From positions 1 through 19,942 of the forward strand of contig LT649567.1 of NCBI GenBank assembly GCA_900128395.1: a DNA stretch of 19,942 bases, given 5' to 3'. Below the pieces are notes generated by a model. The model saw nothing but the letters and a program-made list of their open reading frames with translations, did no database searches and was not told where the DNA came from. Of this stretch, positions 9,858-17,927 are shown piece by piece. The translations under genes and the position numbers were made by a program. How positions within the stretch are numbered: the stretch's first letter is position 1; each line of letters opens with the position of its first letter. The stretch is from Stramenopiles sp. TOSAG23-2 (lineage: Eukaryota > Sar).

Positions 9858-12460
9858 GAATCATCATACCTTTACAAAAACGATATGGGAGAAGGAATCT
9901 AAGGGCTAGGCGGTATTTAAAATCATATCCAATGATTGCAGAAAATGATGGAGTTTGGTATTCAAAAATTCATATCGGATCACCTGCACAAACTTTTACG
10001 GCTATTGTTGATACTGGTTCCGGTACTATTGCTGTCCCGTGCCTTGGTTGTTCATGTGGAAACCATCAACATTTTAACAAAGGTCAAAGTACGACTGTGA
10101 CAAACACGCATCGATCATATAGTCAATGCTATGGTGAAGGTAGTTGTAACAATGGGCAATTATTAAATGATGAAATTTGCTTAGGTGATACATGCTCTTC
10201 TGGAGAGTCTGTAAGGCATAATTTTGGTTGTTGTACAACATTTGCAAGTGCTTTTAAAGACCAAGAAGCGGATGGTATAATTGGAATAAGTGGTAGTTCT
10301 GGTACATTAATAGCAGATTTACGTAGTCATCATAAATTGACGGAAGATATTTTTGGTATTTGTTTAGGCATAAAACATAGTGGATTTATCAGCATAGGAA
10401 CGGTGGAAAATGATAAAAACTTCGGAGCAGTTGCGTGGACTACTATGCATCGAAGTGGAAGTTTTTACAAAGCTGCTATTGATGGAATTTATGTAGGTGG
10501 CAATGATATTTTTCACGGATCGCACATTCCATCGGTAACTATTGATAGTGGAACCTCCTTTACATACATACCAAGATCGACACATTCAAAAATGAAACAA
10601 AATTTCGAAAGTTATTGTAATAACAATGCTAATAATTGTAAAGGGACTCACAATCCACATGGCGGAAGCCAACAAGATATTAGCGATTCTATTTATTGTG
10701 CTGGGCCACCTGCTGGTTCTAACATGCAATCAGTCTTGTCAACGTATCCATCTATTTCCTTCAAATTGGAAGGATTGGAAGGTGATGCTGTTGAGGTATG
10801 TGTTCCACCTGAACAATATTTTTTCTTAAGTACAAGTCATCCAACGATGTATTGTGTTGGTTTTTTCAAAGATTCTGATTTTGTTTTTGGGGCAAACTTA
10901 ATGTCAAATTTTAATGTCTTGTTTGATCATGGAAATAATCGCATGGGTTGGGTTAGAGCAGATTGTGAAAGCAAAGGTTCGAATGTTCCTTGTTGTGGTG
11001 GTCCATGTCACTCACAGATTCCAACTGTCAAGGCAACAACAACTACTTCAGCACCACCAACAATAGTTGTAACAACTAAAACACCCTCGTCTTCGACAAT
11101 AATAACGACAAGTTCCAGTGGTGGTAATGTTCCTGTCGTTGATTCAACTACACCATCACCATCACCACAGCCAACAATAACAACAACAGCGGCAGCGGTA
11201 CCAGAAAACAGTAAAGCTAAAAATCACGAAAATGAATTGAAAAAAGAATTCAATGTTGTTCCAATTGCAAATAGTAATGGTTTCAGTTTGTTTATGAAAC
11301 AAAAATCCGTATCAAATTTTGCATTATGGACCAATGATATATTATACGTTAATTATCCTAGCGCAACAGCTGAAATTTGCTATGAATTGCCAAAACATCC
11401 AATGCACGGCGATGACGTGTCGACATGTCATTTCGCTGCCGGTAGTAAATTACTGATTAAACAAAATATTCATGTTAATGTTGGTTCTATTACAATCTTT
11501 AATTTGGAACTAGAAGATAATAGTGTTTTAACAGTTAGAGAAAATGCAAAGTTTAAAATAGAAGGTGTTTTGAAATCCAGTGGTACTATACATATATCAT
11601 CGAATGTTTCATTTACTGTTGCAGATTTTATTGCAACAGCAACATTATCGAAACTAGTCTTTCATCATAATACGAAATTAATATGTTTGTCAAATGGTAA
11701 ATTTAAATTGACAAACGGCGATATGGAAATCCGTGGGCATATGCAAAGTTGGTGTAATATGGAATTTGAGGAAAAATCAAGTGTAACAATAGTTTCAAGT
11801 GGTCTATTAGATATTAGCTCAGGTGTTTTCTCCTTTACACCTGAAGCTTCGATCAATTTTTTATATGGGCCAACATTTAAAAGATTTGGTCTTGTTAGCG
11901 TAGCTGGAGATGCTACGTTGAATGGTAAGATTTATATCAAAGTTCAAAGTGATCCAAATGATGCAAATGCTGAGAAATATCCTTTTGAACTTTATACACT
12001 AATCAAAGGAGTCAATATGATTGGTGATTTTGCATCTATAAATATAGATGAAACATTTAAATGTTTGAATTCATCTGTCATGATTAACCTTGTTAGTGCC
12101 AGTATTGATTTTCAACAAAGTTGTTTTATGGAATGTTGGAAGGGTTCTGGTAAGATGACTGAAAAATGTATTGCTGAAGGAAACGCAAATGTTGATCCAA
12201 ATGTGATAAATACAGACTCGGATGATTCAACGAATGATTATAAAAAAATGGATGATGCACTTGCTGTATTTTTTTGGGCTTTGGGTGGATCTTTAATTTG
12301 CATGTGTTTGCTGTGTTGTATGATTCATTACTATTGTCCATGTTGTTATGCCTGCTGTGAATCTAAGTCTAAAAAATATACGCAATTGAATAGAAATTCA
12401 GGAAAAATGGATTCTAATAATGGTGATTTGGAACTTGTAAATATTGAGAATGATATTTAG
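9695..12460 (+). CDS. Membrane-anchored aspartic protease, plasmepsin V-like, with mucin-type linker and beta-rich ectodomain (921 aa)
   Basis: This is an A1-family aspartyl protease. Order: hydrophobic signal or signal-anchor at about 21-41 (a second ATG, M33, lies inside it); Asn10 run at 45-54; a basic propeptide-like stretch 61-75; first catalytic motif DTGSG at D106; a Cys-rich insertion right after it (C-x2-C-x-C-G-x-H pattern, then further Cys pairs), the kind found in plasmepsin V and nepenthesin-type enzymes; second catalytic motif DSGTS at D284; end of the protease fold near 430. A Thr/Ser/Pro-rich linker (about 446-508) follows, then roughly 300 residues of short repeated beta strands. 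A TM helix lies at about 855-877, flanked by a Cys cluster that could be palmitoylated, and a short cytosolic tail ends the protein. Predicted type I topology with a lumenal or extracellular protease. By family analogy it may process secretory-pathway proteins; the substrate is unknown. Confidence 0.93.
9827..9856 (+). repeat. (AAT)10 coding microsatellite
   Basis: Ten exact AAT codons encode the Asn10 run at residues 45-54 of the protease, between the signal segment and the mature domain. Pure codon repetition indicates recent slippage expansion rather than selection on a mixed Asn codon set. Confidence 0.95.
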
Positions 12461-12919
12461 CGCTTGCTGGGCTTGCTCAAAATGAAGGTTTGATTTGAAA
12501 AGATTATACCAGGTATTTTTATTATAAATAGGTGTGTGTATAGGTGTGTTGTGTATTAAAATACGATGCTGTAGACATAATATACTCGTAAAAAAGAAAA
12601 ATTATTTTATATTTTATATAATATTTTCGTATAATATATAATATATATTATACGCGTACAATTATATATATATTACTCGTAAAATATTTATATTATGCAT
12701 CAGATTATTGTATATATCATATTCGTACGAACGTAGCATTTACATACTGCTGTCTATAAATATATTAATGCAACAACAAAAATGTTTCGTGTATAATAAT
12801 ATTTATGAGAGAGTATAGTATAAATATATATATTTAATTATTTACAAGCTTATCTTACTTAACATCGGACACAATCTAGAGCTTTTGTTTCTCTGTTATA
12901 TATATATTTCTTTTCTCCT
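12461..12919. other. Convergent 3' gap between protease and cytochrome b5 genes
   Basis: 459 bp with no gene, very AT-rich. It contains an 11-bp-stem hairpin at 12628-12654 (CGTATAATATA, 5-nt loop, TATATTATACG), GT-rich runs near 12530-12556, and repeated CTCGTA/TTCGTA/CGTACG words. It must hold the 3' UTRs of both flanking genes. Confidence 0.5.
12628..12654. repeat. Perfect 11-bp inverted repeat with 5-nt loop
   Basis: The arms CGTATAATATA (12628-12638) and TATATTATACG (12644-12654) are exact reverse complements around TAATA. It lies inside a tail-to-tail gap, so it could form a hairpin in both 3' UTRs or simply reflect AT-rich drift. The matching CG at both ends makes pure drift somewhat less likely. 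Confidence 0.7.
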
Positions 12920-12993
12920 TTACATTTCTTTTACAGTGTTGTCACTATTATTATTAGTTGACATATTATTATCATTATTATTACTATTATGCA

Positions 12994-13026
<33 letters not shown>

Positions 13027-13360
13027 AGCATCCAACATAACATTTTTTCAATAATTCATCTACTGAAATATAATTATGGTATTTATTAAATGCTTTTGTT
13101 CCATCTTTACCTAAATATGGTAATAAAATCTTCTCTCCACCTGGATGATATGCTATGTAGGGGGTAACATTAAATACTTTGTTATTAATAATCATCCAAC
13201 CATCATATTTTTTATTATGTTTTTGAATTTGTTCAATATTATAACCTTCTTTTGGTTGTTCATCTTCACTATTAAATTTTGCTTTGGATTGTAACAGTTG
13301 CCAATCACTTAATGAAAATCCTTTTCTCTGCTTGATTTTTGTCGTACGTAATGCACACAT
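12920..13360 (-). CDS. Cytochrome b5 domain protein, NCB5OR/Irc21 type (146 aa)
   Basis: I start the gene at the first ATG (13360-13358); the frame extends 9 codons further upstream only to a GTG. A short 'GFSLSDWQLL' segment precedes the heme domain, matching the 'G-x-S-x-x-DW' lead-in seen in NCB5OR (CYB5R4) and Irc21-like proteins. The b5 core runs from about 40 to 112, with heme-ligand histidines in HPGG (H72) and at H95. Their spacing of 23 residues fits NCB5OR better than classical microsomal b5, which has 24. There is no flavin or NADH reductase domain and no C-terminal membrane anchor, so this is a soluble b5 electron carrier or heme-binding protein. The C-terminal ~35 residues are Asn/Ser-rich and include an Asn10 run. 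The partner reductase is unknown. Confidence 0.92.
12995..13024 (-). repeat. (AAT)10 coding microsatellite on the minus strand
   Basis: An uninterrupted ATT run on the plus strand encodes ten Asn residues at 113-122 of the cytochrome b5 protein, just after the heme domain. The disordered tail beyond it is also Asn-rich. Confidence 0.9.
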
Positions 13361-13482
13361 AATGGTTTCTAGAGGGGTTGTAGGCACGCACGTGCATATA
13401 TAAAGGTATTTTGTTAATACTGTAACATAATGTTTGTAGAGTATTAAATATGTAATAAGTACTTATTGTAATAATTTAAATT

Positions 13483-13518
13483 CACAATTTAAATTGTGCA
13501 ATCCAGCAATTATTGCAC
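13483..13518. repeat. Overlapping palindromes in a divergent promoter region
   Basis: CACAATTTAAATTGTG at 13483-13498 equals its own reverse complement. Its last three bases also begin a second stem, GTGCAAT (13496-13502), pairing with ATTGCAC (13512-13518). This may be a dimeric transcription-factor site or a remnant of a small foldback element. Confidence 0.6.
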
Positions 13519-13899
13519 CACTAATTCACAACAAATTAATTATTATTCTGCTGGAAGAATTCCAGGGAATTATTCACAACAATAGTTAGTTTTTAGTCCC
13601 TAGTATTCTGGTATTATCACATCGTCTAACTTGGAATATTAATACCTGGAATACCATAGTAATACCATAGTCCATGGTCCATTCTAGTAGTCGTTACGAG
13701 GAGTAGGCAGGCAGGAAGTTGCGGGAAGACTCTGCGCTTGCCCAGCTTGCCAGAGTATAGTTGCAGTACATAGAAATAAAAAAAAGAAAAAATTGATATA
13801 AAAAATTAGAAGTATTATAAAACGACAGAACTAAACAGAGACGTTTGGATATATTGTATATATATATTTGTATTATCATATCTTATTTAAAAAAAAATA

Positions 13900-13926
13900 G
13901 AGAGATAGATAGATAGATAAACAGAT
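13900..13926. repeat. GATA tetranucleotide microsatellite
   Basis: An imperfect run of AGAT units (gagatagatagatagata) followed by a degenerate copy. It lies in the 5' region of the 7TM gene, about 90 bp upstream of its ATG. Confidence 0.8.
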
Positions 13927-14017
13927 ATATTATAAACAGCACGTCTATTGTGTGGGTACATATATAGATATAGATATAGATATATAGAATACGCTGTCGG
14001 AAAAAATAGTAAATAGA

Positions 14018-15340
14018 ATGTCAAATAATACGAATAATGTCACCGTTACTATCAATACGCACCCTTTTTGTAACTTAACTACTAATACACCGCTAGAGCC
14101 TCGCATGGATGTGCAGTACACTTTTTACTATTATCTTCGAACAACTTGGTTGGTTTGTCGAATATTTCTTTTAACTATTTTTGCAATATTAGCGATATTG
14201 ATATTAATTGAAATTATTTTGTATATAAGGTATCAACGTGCTAAAAAGAAAACTTGGAAAGAACTGTTACATATTTATCATTTCCAACTATTGAAATTAA
14301 TATTGCTTTTCATAGCTAGTGTAGCCAGAGTTACATGGTTTATTCAGCCATATTTTGTAGAGATAGATAAATCAAGCCATATATTTTCAAAAAATATGAA
14401 GGATCACCATGTATTTTCGGCCTCGCTTCTAAGGCTTGGGCAATTATTGATGTTGATTGTTTTATTTTTACAGATTAAAAGTTGGAGACAAACTGTTCGG
14501 CACACTAGAAAATTAAAAAGTAAAAAAAAGAAAGCGCGAGGAAGTACGAGAGGATCGTCTATCTACTCTGCAAAGGACGTATTTGCCGTTAAGCTAGATA
14601 CTTTTGTTGTTTGGTTGATGATTATTTTATTGATTATAGCGGCGATATTAAACGTTTTGATTCCCGGGATAGAGTTTTTTTTATATACATCCACTGCAAT
14701 ATTGATCCCTTTAATACCATCTGCAACTTATTATGTATACGGGTTGCATAAATTAATTGTTGCTATAGATGGAAATAATTCAAGAGTAAATACTAAAAAA
14801 CAAAATGCAATTAATAAGATAAAACGTATCCGTAGATCTATGGTGGCCTTATTGGTTTGTTCTATTTCATTATTTGCTGGAGCAGGATTTCGAGCATCTA
14901 TAGACTTATGTGATAAAGATAACTACGTTGGGGAAAGTATTCGATATGTAAGTCTAATCTAATATGATACTTCTTTTCTGCAAACGTTTTTGTCCTTCAT
15001 TACAACTAACACAATACCTGTTTCATAATATGTTTCACAAATGCAGTTAATTTTTGTATTGCTTGTTCATCTGGTTTCAGAATTCAACGCTACCGCCGCG
15101 TTATTTTATACGTTACATTCAAAAAAAGAACATGCAGTAAAAGCGGTACCTAAATCAAATAATTATGCAAGTTCCAGTTATGATGAGTCAGCTACAACTC
15201 AAGATAGCACGAATTTTCGTACAGAAAGTAATAAAAATATAATTGCTATAAAAAGTAATCCCAATAAAAGAAAATCATCAATCGAGCAAGTAAATCCTAT
15301 GATGGAGCATAGAGTGAAGTTAGAAGAAGAGGGGTTTTAA
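14018..15340 (+). CDS. Seven-transmembrane protein, receptor-like topology (two exons, 407 aa)
   Basis: Exon 1 is 14018-14947 (310 codons) and exon 2 is 15047-15340; the join is phase 0. Hydrophobic helices lie at about 45-70, 88-112, 135-155, 195-218, 222-247, 274-295 and 311-333. The last sits entirely in exon 2, so splicing is needed to complete the seventh helix. Loops 71-87, 156-194 and 248-273 are strongly basic, which by the positive-inside rule places the N-terminus outside and the C-terminus in the cytosol. The N-tail has three N-glycosylation sequons (N3, N7, N19). The C-tail is Ser/Thr- and Lys-rich, about 75 residues. Topology fits a GPCR-like or TOM1/THH1-type protein. I see no DRY or NPxxY signature that would decide, so the function is left open. 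Confidence 0.88.
14948..15046 (+). other. Spliceosomal intron in the 7TM gene (99 nt, phase 0)
   Basis: Donor CGATAT|GTAAGT and acceptor AAATGCAG|TTAATT. The junction joins ...SIRY to LIFVLLVHLV and continues the membrane helix. Reading through instead reaches a TAA at 14960-14962. An alternative AG at 15079-15080 shifts the frame and gives only about 19 codons before a stop, so 15046 is preferred. An ACTAAC branch-point candidate is at 15005-15010, with the branch A at 15009, 37 nt from the acceptor. Confidence 0.92.
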
Positions 15341-15972
15341 AGGGTATATTATAAATGTACGTAAATGTGGTGTGCGACAACGTGTATCATATGATGTGTG
15401 TGCGTGTGCGTGTGTATAAATTGTATGATATGATAAATTCATGTCGTGTTAATATATATATTAATATATTATATAAAATATCTAGATATATATGATTATA
15501 GTGTAGGAGTAAATCCTTTTCTTAGATTGAGAAGATTAATGTATTATTCCTGAGATTGAGTATTGAGCGCGTAGTATTTTCCACGAGAAGTAAAATTATT
15601 ACGCTCGTACACTCGGTATGCATGTATAACTTTTTAGATTTTAATCATAATAATATTTTATATACGTTCGTATTTAACTTTGAGATAGATTTGTCTCAGT
15701 TATTGTATTCTTTCTGGAGAGTAGGAATTATCATGAGTAAATTAAAAAAATAAGTTATGCATTTAAATATAATTATAAATATTATATTATAATATATTTA
15801 ACTTTATTAATGTACACACAAATGTATTATACTTCGTACGACTCCGTATGAAATATTTTCTAGGTATTTTTTTTATTTTTAATATCTCTCTCTCTTTAGA
15901 AAATAAATTGTTTTTTTTTTATTCGGTTACGAAGTGTCGTATATTATACGAATACGCGATTCAATTATCAAA
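15341..15972. other. Convergent 3' gap between 7TM and U2AF-like genes
   Basis: About 630 bp with no gene I can support; the only open frame (15556-15753) lacks an ATG start and looks random. Contents: a GT/CG-rich microsatellite at 15394-15415, AT-rich palindromic DNA near 15452-15477, many TACG/CGTA words, and the hairpin TCGTAT-att-ATACGA at 15937-15951. Both flanking 3' UTRs lie here. Confidence 0.5.
15394..15415. repeat. GT-rich microsatellite
   Basis: An alternating GT run interrupted by regular CG dinucleotides, in the probable 3' UTR of the 7TM gene. Confidence 0.75.
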
Positions 15973-17328
15973 TCAATAAACATATTTCACATTTACAACA
16001 TTTCCATCTAATGTACGACCATGTGTACCAAGTAAAGCACATGCGGCATCATATAATGATGCAAATTCAACTCGTGCAACACCGTCGCTTTCATTTACAT
16101 CAATAGTTGATACGGTACCAAAACGTTTACACTCCTCTTCAATACCAGCTTTTAATTCTTTTACACCTTTTAAATTTGAAAATTCTATAAATTTAGATGG
16201 TGGTCCAGCTGTTAAGCCAACTTTAACACCAGTTGGAACTTGTATCATATCCACAAATGTATGATGTTTCATTTTCAATGTATTAGTGCTATGTGCAAAT
16301 AATTTAGCTTTCTTTAAATCAAAATGGGTTTGTAATAATGTTTTCCATGTTGCAAATTTTTCATTTTGAGGTCCAACATATCCTTTTGGTCGGCCTAATG
16401 ATAATTCTTTTCCCATGAAAGGAATACCGTTCATGTTCAATGCATTGCATGCCTCTTCAACTGTTCTAAAGGTTATAAATGCAAAATTTTTATTTGTTAC
16501 ATTACATTGTGTAATTGGATTTCCAGGTGCAGTAGTTAATTTAGCTTTTGTCATAGCCTGTGAAAAAAATAATTGCAAACTGTCGTTTGGGATACCCTTT
16601 GGACAATTGCCTACATATAGTCTATAATTATCAGCTGGAGGCCTTCCAACATAATTTCCTCCTCGATTATTGTTATTATAATTATTACTATTGTTGTTGT
16701 ATTGCCCATTATTATTATAACTACTATTATTATTATTATTATTATGAACATATCCTGGTGCATATGTCTTATTTGCTCGTTCCGCTGCAATAAATTGTTC
16801 ATGCTCCTCATCGGTTGTTAAACCTACGACAGTATTTCTCAAATCGGGTTGATCTCTCATTTTGTCAGTAATCCAATCATGCCATGAGACGGATTGATCT
16901 GTTGGGCCACGATATTTCTTTGGTCTTGAAACATTTAAGCAGTGACCTTTGAACTTAATTCCATTTAAATTTAATCCAAGAGTACATTCATCTCGACTGG
17001 CAAATTCAGCAAATGCAAATCTATTACCAATGCGTACACTATTCACTGCTTCTCCAGGCAAGTGAGGAGCAATTTTTAGCCCACCTTGTCGTGCAGCAGC
17101 ATTTAAAAATTCCCTCACTTCGCCACCTAAACATTGTGATGGAATATTGCCGATAAAAAGTTGAACATTAATACGGTCTTGTTGGCTATTGTTATTATTA
17201 TAACCACCTCTTCCATAATTATTATTATTATTATTACGTTGATTATTATTATTGTAACGGTACGATCCTCCTCCACCACCATCACCACCACGATACTCTC
17301 TGCGATAATTGTTATTATTGTATGACAT
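15973..17328 (-). CDS. U2AF65-related splicing factor with three RRM-type domains (451 aa)
   Basis: I choose the ATG at 17328-17326; 16 further upstream codons lead only to a TTG. The N-terminus (1-54) is Asn/Gly/Arg/Tyr-rich in place of the RS domain of animal U2AF65. RRM1 is about 55-137 (RNP2 LFIGNI, RNP1 NRFAFAEF). An Asn-rich linker with a conserved-looking 140-190 segment follows. RRM2 is about 236-315 (LYVGNC, KNFAFITF) and contains the 'APGNP' insert characteristic of U2AF65 RRM1. A third RRM at about 379-451 ends in 'VNVKYVY', matching the end of a U2AF-homology motif (UHM). In U2AF65 the tandem RRMs bind the intron polypyrimidine tract and the UHM binds SF1. Here the residues aligned with the UHM R-x-F signature read 'GRTL', so partner binding may differ. 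It could also be PUF60- or RBM39-like, or a kinetoplast-style divergent U2AF. Confidence 0.85.
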   Translation of the reverse strand: MSYNNNNYRREYRGGDGGGGGSYRYNNNNQRNNNNNNYGRGGYNNNNSQQDRINVQLFIGNIPSQCLGGEVREFLNAAARQGGLKIAPHLPGEAVNSVRIGNRFAFAEFASRDECTLGLNLNGIKFKGHCLNVSRPKKYRGPTDQSVSWHDWITDKMRDQPDLRNTVVGLTTDEEHEQFIAAERANKTYAPGYVHNNNNNNSSYNNNGQYNNNSNNYNNNNRGGNYVGRPPADNYRLYVGNCPKGIPNDSLQLFFSQAMTKAKLTTAPGNPITQCNVTNKNFAFITFRTVEEACNALNMNGIPFMGKELSLGRPKGYVGPQNEKFATWKTLLQTHFDLKKAKLFAHSTNTLKMKHHTFVDMIQVPTGVKVGLTAGPPSKFIEFSNLKGVKELKAGIEEECKRFGTVSTIDVNESDGVARVEFASLYDAACALLGTHGRTLDGNVVNVKYVY

Positions 17329-17539
17329 TTTATATCTTATCTTTTTGTAAGCAAGACGTTTATACTTTGATGACAATATCTTCCCCTTGACTACATTAAA
17401 AGAAACAAATAAACAAACAAACTAATAACAAATAATATATATTACTTGTTGTATATATAATATTGTTGAAAAACCTATAATATGATGATGTTGTGTGTGT
17501 ATCGATCTTACAACGTGGCCTTATAGCTTACAATAGCTA
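17329..17539. promoter_or_regulatory. Upstream region of the U2AF-like gene
   Basis: AT-rich non-coding DNA between the start codon of the minus-strand U2AF-like gene and the left edge of the foldback element. It contains an AAACAAA-type repeat at about 17400-17423 and a GTGTGTGT run near 17490-17500. The promoter of the U2AF-like gene most likely lies here, so the element sits only about 210 bp upstream of the ATG. Confidence 0.4.
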
Positions 17540-17547
17540 CTGGCTGG

Positions 17548-17633
17548 CCCAGTCTATTTTTTTCAGTGAACGATACTTTAGCATGGGAATAGCATTGAGA
17601 CCAGAAAATCAGTATCGTTCATTATCGTTCACT
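17548..17633. repeat. Left 86-bp terminal inverted repeat
   Basis: Exact reverse complement of 17842-17927. Within the arm, AGTGAACGATACT near the outside is itself inverted relative to AGTATCGTTCAT near the inside, so each arm can fold on its own. Confidence 0.95.
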
Positions 17634-17841
17634 CTAATTTTCCAATTTTTTGGCATACATGAAGATAATCTATAACAATATCCGAAAAAATAAAATATAA
17701 TGTGTTAAAATATTATTTCTTTACACATACTATGATAAGATGATTTCCATATTTTTATTTTCAGATTCCCAAAATTTAGAACAATTTTATTGAACGATAA
17801 ATCTCATTTTTTCATCTTTTATCTAGCATGGACACAGCATC

Positions 17842-17927
17842 AGTGAACGATAATGAACGATACTGATTTTCTGGTCTCAATGCTATTCCCATGCTAAAGT
17901 ATCGTTCACTGAAAAAAATAGACTGGG
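17842..17927. repeat. Right 86-bp terminal inverted repeat
   Basis: Exact reverse complement of 17548-17633, with the same nested self-complementarity. Confidence 0.95.

Larger units (their letters stand above)
13361..14017. promoter_or_regulatory. Divergent spacer between cytochrome b5 and 7TM genes
   Basis: About 650 bp without a gene, carrying both promoters. It holds a perfect 16-bp palindrome at 13483-13498, an overlapping GTGCAAT...ATTGCAC stem (13496-13502 with 13512-13518), a doubled TACCATAG near 13657-13676, a GATA microsatellite at about 13900-13926, and a TAGATA-like hexamer run at about 13965-13986 just upstream of the 7TM start. No core promoter could be assigned. Confidence 0.5.

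Noticed and set aside
13361-13387. Nine extra codons upstream of the cytochrome b5 start
   Set aside because: They depend on a GTG start, which is not expected for a nuclear gene; the first ATG at 13360 retains the whole conserved region.
15556-15753. Open frame of 65 codons on the plus strand
   Set aside because: It opens at TTG in AT-rich sequence, has no recognisable domain, and lies in a tail-to-tail gap expected to be 3' UTR.
17329-17376. Sixteen extra codons upstream of the U2AF-like start
   Set aside because: They depend on a TTG start; the ATG at 17328 is the first in frame.
17493-17675. Open frame of 60 codons overlapping the left arm of the foldback element
   Set aside because: It begins in unique DNA and runs through the inverted repeat; the composition is not protein-like and there is no homology I recognise.
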